64,000 nucleotides of DNA from Avibacterium avium (GTDB lineage Bacteria; Pseudomonadota; Gammaproteobacteria; Enterobacterales; Pasteurellaceae): the NCBI RefSeq assembly GCF_900454535.1, contig NZ_UGSP01000001.1, positions 1,795,501 to 1,859,500 on the forward strand. Direction: 5' to 3'. The notes beneath the pieces were generated by a model. That model made no database searches. It saw only the letters and a program-made list of their open reading frames with translations, and was not told the DNA's origin. Positions 1-9,835 of this stretch are shown here, piece after piece. The translations under genes were made by a program, and so were the position numbers. Within the stretch, counting starts at the first letter, position 1; each line of letters begins with the position of its first letter.

Positions 1-436
1 AACCACTGCGGCTTCATTATTAGGCGGCCCACCAAATACCACTTATGCTGAAGTGACTGGCGCGGTGATGCTAACACGCAACTTCAATCCAAATATTATG
101 ACTTGGGCTGCGGTATGGGCGATTGCTATTTCTTTCTGCGGAAAAGTAGGCGCATTCCTTTCCACCATTCCAACTATCGTGATGGGCGGCATTATGATGT
201 TGGTGTTTGGCTCGATTGCTGTTGTGGGAATGAGTACCTTAATCCGTGGTAAAGTCGATGTTACCGAAGCACGCAATCTGTGCATTATTTCTGTGGTGAT
301 GACCTTTGGTATCGGTGGAATGTTCGTGAACTTCGGCGAAATTTCACTAAAAGGCATTAGTTTATGTGCGGTTGTGGCGATTATTCTTAACTTGATTTTA
401 CCGAAAGCGAAAGATCAGGTCGAAATTCAAGAATAA
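1..436 (+). CDS. uraA: Uracil permease, C-terminal part (partial at window start)
   Basis: The frame is already open at the first complete codon (base 2) and runs to TAA at 434-436, so only about the last 144 residues are present. The start of the visible protein, with GGPPNTTYAE, matches the conserved loop of nucleobase:cation symporter-2 (UraA/PurA) permeases. Two or three hydrophobic segments follow, ending in the charged tail KAKDQVEIQE. The family imports uracil with protons across the inner membrane, usually beside upp. The upstream gene is outside the window. A terminator hairpin follows 25 bases after the stop. Confidence 0.9.
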   Translation, partial: TTAASLLGGPPNTTYAEVTGAVMLTRNFNPNIMTWAAVWAIAISFCGKVGAFLSTIPTIVMGGIMMLVFGSIAVVGMSTLIRGKVDVTEARNLCIISVVMTFGIGGMFVNFGEISLKGISLCAVVAIILNLILPKAKDQVEIQE

Positions 437-460
437 AATTCCACCAAATTCAACGCAGAA

Positions 461-495
461 AATAGGGGTAGGCTTTATTTATCCCTATTTTTTTT
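461..495 (+). terminator. Rho-independent terminator after uraA
   Basis: A ten-pair stem, 461-470 against 480-489, with AATAGGG opposite CCCTATT, is followed by a run of T on the + strand. It closes the uraA transcript before hda. Confidence 0.8.
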
Positions 496-542
496 GTATA
501 TTCTTACCGCACTTTAGTTTACGAACACATTGGTTATTAGAT

Positions 543-1232
543 TTGCAGTTACCGCTTCCCATTCATCAAATTGATGAAGAAACCCTTGAGAATTTTTATG
601 CCGACAATAATTTATTGTTGCTGGATTCCTTGCATAAAAATTTTGCTGATCCGAAACAGCAGTTTTTCTACGTTTGGGGATCAGAAAGTAGCGGAAAAAC
701 CCACTTGCTAAAAGCCTGCTCCAATGAATTTTTAGTGCAGCAACGCCCTTCTATTTATGTGCCATTGAGCAAATCGCAATATTTCTCCCCAGAAGTGCTA
801 GAAAATTTAGAACAGCAAGATTTAGTTTGCTTAGACGATATTCAAGCAGTGATCGGCAATGATGAATGGGAACTAGCCATTTTTGACCTAATTAACCGTA
901 TGCGCGAACAAGGGCGAGGCATTTTGCTCATCAGTGCTAATCAATCACCAAACGCGCTGCCAGTGAAATTGCCTGACTTACGATCTCGCTTGTCTTGGGG
1001 GGAAAGTTACCAGCTCGCACCTTTAGATGACGAGCAGAAAATCAAGGTATTGCAACAAAAAGCCCATTCTCGTGGCATTGAATTGCCTGATGAAACAGCT
1101 AATTTTCTGCTTAAACGCCTTGATCGCGATATGCACACCCTATTCCAAGCACTGGCAGATTTAGACAAAGCGTCTTTACAGGCGCAACGTAAACTCACCA
1201 TTCCTTTCGTGAAAGAGATTTTGCAGTTATAA
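543..1232 (+). CDS. hda: Hda, DnaA-regulatory inactivator
   Basis: 229-aa DnaA-like AAA+ protein. The P-loop is WGSESSGKTHL near residue 45-55 and the Walker B is VCLDDIQ. A C-terminal lid follows, with no DnaA domain IV, which is the Hda architecture. The N-terminal motif QLPLPIHQ is the clamp-binding peptide used to contact the DnaN sliding clamp. With DNA-loaded clamp, Hda stimulates ATP hydrolysis by DnaA and so limits re-initiation. The only suitable in-frame start just before this motif is TTG at 543; no ATG is available and the upstream Shine-Dalgarno is poor. Following uraA is a common gammaproteobacterial order. Confidence 0.9.
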   Translation: MQLPLPIHQIDEETLENFYADNNLLLLDSLHKNFADPKQQFFYVWGSESSGKTHLLKACSNEFLVQQRPSIYVPLSKSQYFSPEVLENLEQQDLVCLDDIQAVIGNDEWELAIFDLINRMREQGRGILLISANQSPNALPVKLPDLRSRLSWGESYQLAPLDDEQKIKVLQQKAHSRGIELPDETANFLLKRLDRDMHTLFQALADLDKASLQAQRKLTIPFVKEILQL

Positions 1233-1284
1233 ATTTGCCACAAAATCTCACCGCACTTTTTATTTCAGCGTGCTTTCCGCACTT

Positions 1285-2454
1285 TTAGGCTTGAACCCTT
1301 TCTTTAAGATCCACAGCAAAACGTTTTGGCACTAAGAATAGTGCTGGAATAACAAAAATCGCCATTAATACAAAACTCATTTGCGCAGAATAAGGATAAA
1401 CAATACCTGAAATAAAGGTAAATAATGCCATCATAATACAGCTGGAACTCGCAAAATAAATACTTTGCAATTTTGGAATCATCTCACTTGGCTGAGAAGT
1501 AATATAGCGAATGATAGCCAAATGCCCCATTGCATAAGTGAATGCGTGCAGAATCTGCGCAAACATCAACAAACTGAGATCCGTTGTATAAGCAATAGTT
1601 AGCCAACGAATAATGGCGGCGGTTGCGGAAAAAAGCGTTAAATAATGAATTTTCCAATTTTTCAGTAAGCCTTTAGAAAAATAGAAAAAGATAATTTCTG
1701 CAATCACCCCTAAGCTCCACAGCAAACTAATTGATGACGTGCTAATGCCATTCGCAGACCAATAAATTGTACCGTAAGCATAACAAGCCGCGTGAGATCC
1801 TTGAATTAACGCAGTGGCAATCACCATTCTCAACGTGGTTGGATTTTTTAATAGCGTCAAATAGCGTACTGAAGAAATATTTTTTTCCTGCTGATCTTCT
1901 TGAAAACGCTGAGTAGGATTAAGGCTAATTCCCAATCCCCAAAATACCAAATAGCCAATAATAATACCGATAATCGCACTCTCACCTAGCCAACCAAGCA
2001 AATAGCCTGCAGTCATAGATCCCACCACAAAGGCAAAAGATCCAAATAGTCGGCTTTTTCCATAATCCATTCCTAACTGACGATGCCAGCTTGCGGCAAT
2101 GGTATCGCACACAGGCATAATCGCACCATTTAACATATGAAATACGGCTAAAATCGGCAACAATAGCCAAACAGACTGCACCGCCCAACTCACCGCAAGC
2201 AACACCGCAACACTCAACCAAGTAAGCAAGCGTGTTAATGGAATAAGCTGATCGAGATGGCGTAAATTTTTAGTAAATGCGATCGCGCCAGCAAAACGGC
2301 ATAAATACCCCAATGAAATCAAACTACCAATTAATTCCATATCATAGCCGTATTGCTGCAACCAAATCGGCAAAAACGGAACAATCACGCCATAAGCGCA
2401 ATAAAAACCAAAGAAATTAAAAGATGACCACTGAAAAGGTGTGAGTTTCAACAT
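1285..2454 (-). CDS. HcaT-like major facilitator transporter
   Basis: 389-aa integral membrane protein with about 12 hydrophobic segments. The N-terminus LTPFQWSSFNFFGFYCAYG and the loop around YGKSRLFGSFAF (about residue 132) resemble the HcaT/nucleoside:H+ type MFS family, in which E. coli HcaT is a putative 3-phenylpropionate permease. The true substrate here is unknown; no aromatic catabolic genes are nearby. It is convergent with hda and upstream of nothing else on its strand. ATG at 2454 gives a normal family length. Confidence 0.7.
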   Translation of the reverse strand: MLKLTPFQWSSFNFFGFYCAYGVIVPFLPIWLQQYGYDMELIGSLISLGYLCRFAGAIAFTKNLRHLDQLIPLTRLLTWLSVAVLLAVSWAVQSVWLLLPILAVFHMLNGAIMPVCDTIAASWHRQLGMDYGKSRLFGSFAFVVGSMTAGYLLGWLGESAIIGIIIGYLVFWGLGISLNPTQRFQEDQQEKNISSVRYLTLLKNPTTLRMVIATALIQGSHAACYAYGTIYWSANGISTSSISLLWSLGVIAEIIFFYFSKGLLKNWKIHYLTLFSATAAIIRWLTIAYTTDLSLLMFAQILHAFTYAMGHLAIIRYITSQPSEMIPKLQSIYFASSSCIMMALFTFISGIVYPYSAQMSFVLMAIFVIPALFLVPKRFAVDLKERVQA

Positions 2455-2529
2455 AATTCATTATAAAAAATCCAACGTACGCTTATTATACGTTCGACTA
2501 CGGGATATCTAAAGGGGATTATGATAAGA

Positions 2530-2573
2530 AAAAAGTGCGGTGAAATTTTTTACATTTTTTCACCGCACTTTTG
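2530..2573 (-). terminator. Inverted USS pair terminator after pgi
   Basis: Two uptake signals in opposite orientation (AAGTGCGGTGAAA and TTTCACCGCACTT) form a long stem 3' of pgi, followed by T residues on the minus strand. It lies between pgi and the divergent-side end of the HcaT-like gene. Confidence 0.8.
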
Positions 2574-2593
2574 CTTTATTATTTAGAAATGAA

Positions 2594-4252
<1,659 letters not shown>

Positions 4253-4271
4253 TTATCAAGTTTAATTAAAA

Positions 4272-5357
4272 TTAATCAACATATTCCGTCAAAACTCGTG
4301 GGGTGAGTTTTGTTATTAATTCATAACTTAAAATGCCGCTTATTGCTGCGATTTCTTCAATAGGTAATTCCTTACCCCATAGGATCACTTCATCGCCCAC
4401 TTGATCTTGGCTGTCTTTGCCAAGATCAACGGTGAGCATATCCATTGATACTCTGCCCACGATTGGTACAAGGCGACCATTAAGATAAACCGGCGTTCCC
4501 ATTGGCATATCTCTTGGATAACCATCACCATAACCAATGGCGACCACGCCAATTTTCGTGTCTTGTTCACTCACCCATTTTCCGCCATAGCCTACAGGCT
4601 CGCCCTTTTTATGCTCACGCACCGCAATCAGTGATGAAGTTAGCGTCATTACAGGAATTAAGCCGTATTCTCGGCTTGGCACATTGTTCGGCGAAATGCC
4701 GTATAAAATAATTCCGGGGCGAATCCAATCTAAATGAGAATCTTGCCAGAATAAAATTCCCCCTGATGCTGCAATGCTACGCTCCCCTGCTCTATTTTCG
4801 GTAGCTTGAAGAAAGGCGTTAAGTTGTTTTTGCGTGTAATCAGATTCTAATTCATCAGCGCGGCTAAAATGGCTAACAAAACCAAAGTGCGGTTCAATAT
4901 TTGGACATTTTTCAAGGGCTTGGCAAAATTCTTCCACTTCATCTAAGGCAACACCAAGGCGGTGCATTCCTGTGTCAATTTTAAGCCAAACTTTAATCGG
5001 GTTAGGTAAATCGGCTTGCTGTAAGGCTTGTAATTGTTCTTTGTTATGCACGATAGTTTGGATATTATTTACCGCAATAATCGGCAAATCTTTGGCGCGG
5101 AAAAAGCCTTCTAATAATAAAATGGGCTTGGTAATGCCGTTGGAACGCAGCGTAAGCGCTTCTTCTAAACGTGCCACACCAAAGCAATCGACCAATTCTT
5201 CCAGCACGGACGCCACAAAGGCCACGCCGTGTCCGTAGGCGTTGGCTTTTACCACTGCGATCACTTTGCTATTTGGCGCTTTTTGTTTGATCACTTCGAT
5301 ATTGTGTCTTAATGCGTGCGAACTAATTTTTGCTGTTGCGGGTTTTACATCAATCAT
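4272..5357 (-). CDS. alr: Alanine racemase
   Basis: 361-aa fold-type III PLP enzyme that makes D-alanine for peptidoglycan. The PLP lysine lies in VVKANAYGHGV (Lys at about 34). The catalytic tyrosine is in the segment IGYGDGYPRDMP of the C-terminal beta domain, and RVSMDML is the conserved cofactor and interface strand. Length and motifs are typical. It follows dnaB by five bases, so the two are co-transcribed. No second racemase is visible in the window. Confidence 0.96.
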   Translation of the reverse strand: MIDVKPATAKISSHALRHNIEVIKQKAPNSKVIAVVKANAYGHGVAFVASVLEELVDCFGVARLEEALTLRSNGITKPILLLEGFFRAKDLPIIAVNNIQTIVHNKEQLQALQQADLPNPIKVWLKIDTGMHRLGVALDEVEEFCQALEKCPNIEPHFGFVSHFSRADELESDYTQKQLNAFLQATENRAGERSIAASGGILFWQDSHLDWIRPGIILYGISPNNVPSREYGLIPVMTLTSSLIAVREHKKGEPVGYGGKWVSEQDTKIGVVAIGYGDGYPRDMPMGTPVYLNGRLVPIVGRVSMDMLTVDLGKDSQDQVGDEVILWGKELPIEEIAAISGILSYELITKLTPRVLTEYVD

Positions 5358-5362
5358 AATGC

Positions 5363-6766
5363 CTACTCGTGAATATATTCTGGTTGATCTTTAAGGTTGT
5401 CAAAACGGGAAAATTGTCCGTTAAATTTCAACCGCACTTTACCAATTGGGCCATTACGTTGCTTACCGATAATAATTTCCGCAATGCCTTTTTCTTCCGA
5501 ATTATCGTTATACACTTCATCGCGATAAATAAACATAATCAAATCCGCATCTTGCTCAATGGAGCCGGACTCACGCAAATCTGAGTTTACAGGGCGTTTA
5601 TCCGCGCGATTTTCCAAGGTACGGTTAAGCTGAGAAAGGGCAATCACTGGCACTTCTAGCTCTTTGGCTAAGGCTTTCAAAGAACGCGAAATTTCTGCAA
5701 TTTCTAAGGTACGGTTATCAGAAAAGGCTGGCGCACGCATTAACTGCAAGTAATCCACCATAATCAGGCTCAAGCCACCGTGTTCACGATATATCCGTCT
5801 TGCACGAGAACGTAATTCAGTTGGCGTTAGGCCTGAAGAATCGTCAATATACAAATTTGGGTTTTGCTTAAACAAACCAACACTGCTAGCGATTTTCGAC
5901 CAATCTTCATCATCTAATCCCTGTCCAGTACGAATTTTGGTTTGATCAACGCGTGAAAGAGAAGCGATTGTACGCATCATAATTTGTTCTGATGGCATCT
6001 CTAAACTAAACACCAACACAGGTTTATCCGATTCTAACGCCGCATTTTCGCACAAGTTCATTGCAAAGGTGGTTTTCCCCATTGATGGACGCGCGGCAAT
6101 AATAATTAAATCAGAAGGTTGCAAGCCAGCTGTTTTGCGATCGAGATCGAAAAAGCCTGTACTTACCCCTGTTACCCCATTATTGTGTTCAGATTGGCTT
6201 AAAAGCTGAATTTTTTGTACTGTTCCGCGTAAAATATCCACCACATTTTCTGGCCCTTCACCTTGCGTAGTACGCTTTTCTGCAATGCTAAACACTTCAC
6301 GTTCGGCATCATCAAGAATTTCTTTAACATCTCGCCCTTTGGTTTGATAGCTCATTTCAGCAATTTTGTTACTGGACGCAATCAGCTCACGTAAAATGGC
6401 TTTTTCACGCACAATATCAGCATAAGTCAGCACGTTCGCTGCACTTGGCGTATTTTTTGAAAGCTCGGCTAAATAGGCAAAACCGCCCACTTCTTCGCTC
6501 ACGCCAGCGGCTTTCAAGGTTTCATCTAAGGTTAAAAGATCCACAGGTTTATTGTTGCGGATCAAATTCATTATGTGTTGAAAAATTAAACGATGCTCAA
6601 AGGTATAAAAATCTTCGGCAATAATACGCTCAGATACGGCGTCCCAATGGGCATCTGTCAGCAACATACTGCCGATGACCGCTTGTTCTGCTTCAATGGA
6701 ATGAGGGGGAATGTTAATCTGCTCAACTTTTTTATCTTTCGAGCTTGAGAGGTATTGTTTCGCCAT
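5363..6766 (-). CDS. dnaB: Replicative DNA helicase DnaB
   Basis: 467-aa RecA-fold hexameric helicase that unwinds DNA at the fork. The N-terminal DnaG-interacting helical domain occupies about residues 20-125 (HSIEAEQAVIGSMLL). A linker follows, and then the C-terminal motor with Walker A ARPSMGKTTFAM at about 225-236, Walker B LIMVDYLQLM, and the terminal arginine finger region QRNGPIGKVRL. No intein is present. The start ATG at 6766 gives the family length. It heads the dnaB-alr pair, with pgi just downstream. Confidence 0.97.
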   Translation of the reverse strand: MAKQYLSSSKDKKVEQINIPPHSIEAEQAVIGSMLLTDAHWDAVSERIIAEDFYTFEHRLIFQHIMNLIRNNKPVDLLTLDETLKAAGVSEEVGGFAYLAELSKNTPSAANVLTYADIVREKAILRELIASSNKIAEMSYQTKGRDVKEILDDAEREVFSIAEKRTTQGEGPENVVDILRGTVQKIQLLSQSEHNNGVTGVSTGFFDLDRKTAGLQPSDLIIIAARPSMGKTTFAMNLCENAALESDKPVLVFSLEMPSEQIMMRTIASLSRVDQTKIRTGQGLDDEDWSKIASSVGLFKQNPNLYIDDSSGLTPTELRSRARRIYREHGGLSLIMVDYLQLMRAPAFSDNRTLEIAEISRSLKALAKELEVPVIALSQLNRTLENRADKRPVNSDLRESGSIEQDADLIMFIYRDEVYNDNSEEKGIAEIIIGKQRNGPIGKVRLKFNGQFSRFDNLKDQPEYIHE

Positions 6767-6867
6767 AAATCCGTTTTTGATTACGATAAAAATTTATGCC
6801 TATCATATACCAAATTGCGGGGAGAATTAAGAAAAAGAAAAGGGGATTTTATTTCTGATCAAAAGAA

Positions 6868-6902
6868 AACCGCAACCTTGGCTGTTCGCTCAAAGTGCGG
6901 TT
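6868..6902 (-). terminator. Terminator after the DUF2891 operon
   Basis: AACCGCA (6868-6874) pairs with TGCGGTT (6896-6902), and one arm is a USS. On the minus strand the stem is followed by TTTTCTTTT. It separates the DUF2891 gene from the upstream region of dnaB. Confidence 0.6.
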
Positions 6903-6955
6903 ATTTTTTCTCAAATTTTTATCGTTTGCTTTTTAAACGAAAGTAAAGTGATGGA

Positions 6956-7948
6956 TTATTCCAACGCCAACAAGGCAAAGGTTGCAAGCCAGTGCGCACC
7001 GCTGTAATGGCTGCCGACAACGTGATCTAAGCTCGCTTGAAGATGCTGTTGAATGGCATTTTTAAGCGCTGTTTGTAAGGCGTGATCCGCAGGTAGCGCT
7101 TTCGCGATGTGTTTGAAGCACCACGAACGGCTCAGATTTAAGCCATCTAAATGGGCAATTTTTGGATCAGCACGATCGCTCACTTCTGCCGGACTTAGCA
7201 AGGTGTTGAGCTGTTGTTCAGGCAAGAACTCGGCAAACCAAGCTGGGAAATCCGCTAACACTTTACTCATTAATAAGGCTTCCGTTAATGCGCCTGAAAG
7301 ATAATCGTCCCCTGCGGGTTCATAATTGGCTGGGTAATTTTTATCTTGGCGATAATAACGTTCAGTCGCCTGTAAAATGGCATTTTCCAATTCTTGATCC
7401 TGCATTGCTCTTGCATAATCCAGTGCCAAAACAAGCGCAAAGGCAGTGTTAAAATGCGTTCCAACACGAATTGGATAGCTTAATTTACCTAGATAATCGA
7501 GTAATTTTTGGCGAATATCCAAGGTGAGCGGTTGCAATAATTCATACCATTGTTCTGCTTGTGGTAAGTCGGATTGTTTAAGCTCTTGAGCAAGTGCCAA
7601 GATCCACGCATAACCATAAGGGCGCTCAAAAGACGCGCGGAATGGTGCGTGAAAATAAGCCAACTCGTGCGCTACATTTTCCGCTGTGAAATGTTCGGCG
7701 AATAATTTTTCGATCTCCGCTTTGCTGTCTAAATTAGGATAAATTTTTACACAGCGTAATAAAAGCCAATAACCGTGTACCGCGGAATGCCAGTCAAAAC
7801 AACCGTAAAAAATCGGGTGTAGCTGACGCGGTGATTGCACATCGGCTTCAGAATTAAGCAGGTGCATTATATGATTTGGGTATTCTTGACGTAAAAATTG
7901 CAAGGGCATATTGGCAAATTCAGTCGCCTGTTGTTGAGTGAGTTTCAT
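6956..7948 (-). CDS. DUF2891 family protein
   Basis: 330-aa soluble protein with no signal peptide. The N-terminal pattern HPIFYGCFDWHSAVHGYW (about residues 45-62) and the segment PYGYAWILALAQEL are typical of DUF2891 proteins. These have an all-alpha, alpha/alpha-toroid look with conserved His, Trp and Asp residues. The biochemical function of the family is not known to me. It has a strong AAGGAG Shine-Dalgarno and starts nine bases after the DUF979 gene, so it is the last gene of a three-gene operon with two membrane proteins. I infer that it acts on, or downstream of, the compound they move. Confidence 0.75.
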   Translation of the reverse strand: MKLTQQQATEFANMPLQFLRQEYPNHIMHLLNSEADVQSPRQLHPIFYGCFDWHSAVHGYWLLLRCVKIYPNLDSKAEIEKLFAEHFTAENVAHELAYFHAPFRASFERPYGYAWILALAQELKQSDLPQAEQWYELLQPLTLDIRQKLLDYLGKLSYPIRVGTHFNTAFALVLALDYARAMQDQELENAILQATERYYRQDKNYPANYEPAGDDYLSGALTEALLMSKVLADFPAWFAEFLPEQQLNTLLSPAEVSDRADPKIAHLDGLNLSRSWCFKHIAKALPADHALQTALKNAIQQHLQASLDHVVGSHYSGAHWLATFALLALE

Positions 7949-7957
7949 ACTTGCTCC

Positions 7958-8938
7958 TTAAAAAATAATGAAATACATCAGAATAATATTGGCGATCAAA
8001 ATAGATACCGCAGAAGGAATCTGCACTTTGATCACTTGATATTTATCTTTTAATTCTAACAATGCGGCAGGCACGATATTAAAGTTTGCTGCCATTGGAG
8101 TCATTAATGTACCGCAATAGCCCGCATACATACCAATCGCAAACAATGGTGCTGGATCAGCATTGTGCATTGTCACTAAAAACGGCAAGGCAATCCCCGC
8201 ACTCAGCACAGGGAAAGCAGCAAAGGCGTTACCCATAATCATTGTGAAGAGCGCCATTCCTAAGCAATAAGTGGCAACGAGTAAGAAACGATTATTTGGA
8301 TCGATAAACAAGCTCACCACTTTTTGCACCGATTCCCCAGTGTTCGCTGCCACAAATACACCGCCTAACATTGCCAACATTTGCGGTAAAATTGCTGCCC
8401 AGCCAATGGTGTCCACTAAACGTCTAGATTGGCTTACCGCTTGCAATGGTGAACCGCCTGTGAGTTTCCAGCCGACTAATAACGCGGTGATACAAGCTAA
8501 GCATAATGCAGCAAGGGTGAGATATTTTTGATCAAGCAAGAATACGCCACCGATGGATACGCCTTTCAGGAAGATCGTTCCGATCACTGTTACCACAGGA
8601 ATTAATACTGCAGGTAAGAATAACCAGTTTTTCAATTTATTTGATGAGGCTTCGCGTTGCTCATCGGTAGCCATTGGGTATTCCCCTTTGCCCACTAAGC
8701 CAAGTCCAGCCAATAGCGCAATAACGATTACAACGGCACCAACAATACGGTAAGTAAGCGCTTTTCCTAAGGTGGCGATCATAAGATCACTAAATAAGAA
8801 AATGCTGCCAAATAAGAACCAGAAAAGTGCGGTGGTAAATCGTTTAGCATTTGCTTTATCACGCAAGGTCATTACCACGAGCATCATCACAATAATGCCA
8901 ATTAAATAATAAACGGAATTAATGCTGATTAAGGTCAT
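7958..8938 (-). CDS. DUF979 family membrane protein, putative transporter subunit
   Basis: 326 aa, about nine hydrophobic segments. It matches the DUF979 family by its sequence GNAFAAFPVLSAGIALPFL and the C-terminal block MYAGYCGTLMTPMAANFN, which has the look of a substrate-binding hairpin. The start ATG overlaps the DUF969 stop by four bases (ATGA), so the two subunits are translationally coupled and probably form one transporter. In other bacteria DUF969/DUF979 pairs are found near 5-oxoprolinase genes and have been suggested to carry 5-oxoproline. No pxpABC genes are present in this window, so the substrate stays open. Confidence 0.7.
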   Translation of the reverse strand: MTLISINSVYYLIGIIVMMLVVMTLRDKANAKRFTTALFWFLFGSIFLFSDLMIATLGKALTYRIVGAVVIVIALLAGLGLVGKGEYPMATDEQREASSNKLKNWLFLPAVLIPVVTVIGTIFLKGVSIGGVFLLDQKYLTLAALCLACITALLVGWKLTGGSPLQAVSQSRRLVDTIGWAAILPQMLAMLGGVFVAANTGESVQKVVSLFIDPNNRFLLVATYCLGMALFTMIMGNAFAAFPVLSAGIALPFLVTMHNADPAPLFAIGMYAGYCGTLMTPMAANFNIVPAALLELKDKYQVIKVQIPSAVSILIANIILMYFIIF

Positions 8939-9663
8939 TTGCTCGCCTCCTCTGTTGCTTTACCTGTTTGGGCTTGCCACGCCAACACATCACGATGAAT
9001 ACTCGCATCAAGGCGTACAAGGCGGAACATATGAATCACTAATGCAGCAATCGCCGTTGGAATTGCCCATAATCCAATGTGTAACGGTTCTACGTTGGTG
9101 ATACCGTTTTCTTTCAAGAAAGCATCAATCAGCAATACCGCACCAAAGGCAATAAAAATATCTTCTCCAAAAAATACGGCAATATTGTCGCAGGCGGCGG
9201 AATGGGCTTTGATTTTATCGCGAATATGTTGTGGTAAATCACCATATTTATTGACCGCAGCCCCTTCTGTCATCGGTGCAAGCAAAGGACGTACGGTTTG
9301 TGCGTGTCCCCCTAAAGACATCAAACCTAATGCGGCGGTGGCTTCACGCATAACAAAATAAAGCATTAAAATGCGTGCTGAAGTAACACTTGCCATTTTC
9401 GCCACCCAAGCCTGAGCGCGTTCTTTCAAGCCGTAATATTCTAATAATCCAATAACCGGCAAAATAAGTAGAAATGTGGCAAGAGAACGGCTGTTGATGA
9501 ATTTCTCACCGAAGGTTTCTAGCAACAAACCAAAATCCATTCCCACCACTAAACCTGTGGCTAAGCCTGCGGCAACCACCACAAGCAGGGGGTTAAAACG
9601 TAAAGCAAACCCGATAACGACAATGGGAATACCCACAAGAGGGAGTAGCGTTGCGCTATCCAT
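8935..9663 (-). CDS. DUF969 family membrane protein, putative transporter subunit
   Basis: 242 aa with about six hydrophobic segments. The segment REATAALGLMSLGGHAQTVRPL is characteristic of DUF969 (split here: REATAALGLMSLGG, then HAQTVRPL). ATG at 9663 has GGAGG eight bases upstream. It is the first gene of the DUF969-DUF979-DUF2891 operon, whose promoter carries a CRP-like site. The gene pair is nearly always adjacent in genomes, which supports a two-subunit permease. I rate the family assignment as firm and the transport role as an inference. Confidence 0.72.
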   Translation of the reverse strand: MDSATLLPLVGIPIVVIGFALRFNPLLVVVAAGLATGLVVGMDFGLLLETFGEKFINSRSLATFLLILPVIGLLEYYGLKERAQAWVAKMASVTSARILMLYFVMREATAALGLMSLGGHAQTVRPLLAPMTEGAAVNKYGDLPQHIRDKIKAHSAACDNIAVFFGEDIFIAFGAVLLIDAFLKENGITNVEPLHIGLWAIPTAIAALVIHMFRLVRLDASIHRDVLAWQAQTGKATEEASK

Positions 9664-9727
9664 AAATCAGACCTCCATAGCATAGGATAAAAAGGAAAAA
9701 CGATGAATAATCAATCGTTTCTCAAGC

Positions 9728-9756
9728 AATATATGGAAATGTAAAAAAATTGTAAA
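9728..9756 (-). promoter_or_regulatory. Promoter of the DUF969 operon
   Basis: Minus-strand -35 TTTACA (9751-9756), 17-base spacer, -10 TATATT (9728-9733). The predicted start is near 9721, about 58 bases before the DUF969 ATG. Confidence 0.6.
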
Positions 9757-9773
9757 CAAAGATTAATGAAATT

Positions 9774-9789
9774 AGCGATCTAGATCACA
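9774..9789 (-). promoter_or_regulatory. CRP-binding site, class I position
   Basis: On the minus strand the site reads TGTGATCTAGATCGCT, a perfect TGTGA half and a TCGCT half around a palindromic core. Its centre (9781.5) lies about 60.5 bases upstream of the predicted start of the DUF969 operon, the spacing of class I CRP activation. The weaker half resembles the GCGATC form seen in Sxy-dependent CRP-S sites of this family, but the other half is of the normal type. Confidence 0.6.
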
Positions 9790-9802
9790 TTTTTAAACAA
9801 AA

Positions 9803-9828
9803 AAGTGCGGTGAAAAATCACCGCACTT
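9803..9828 (-). terminator. Inverted USS pair terminator after abgT
   Basis: AAGTGCGGTGA (9803-9813) pairs perfectly with TCACCGCACTT (9818-9828) around a four-base loop. T residues follow on the minus strand, just after the abgT stop. Confidence 0.85.
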
Positions 9829-9835
9829 GTTACGA

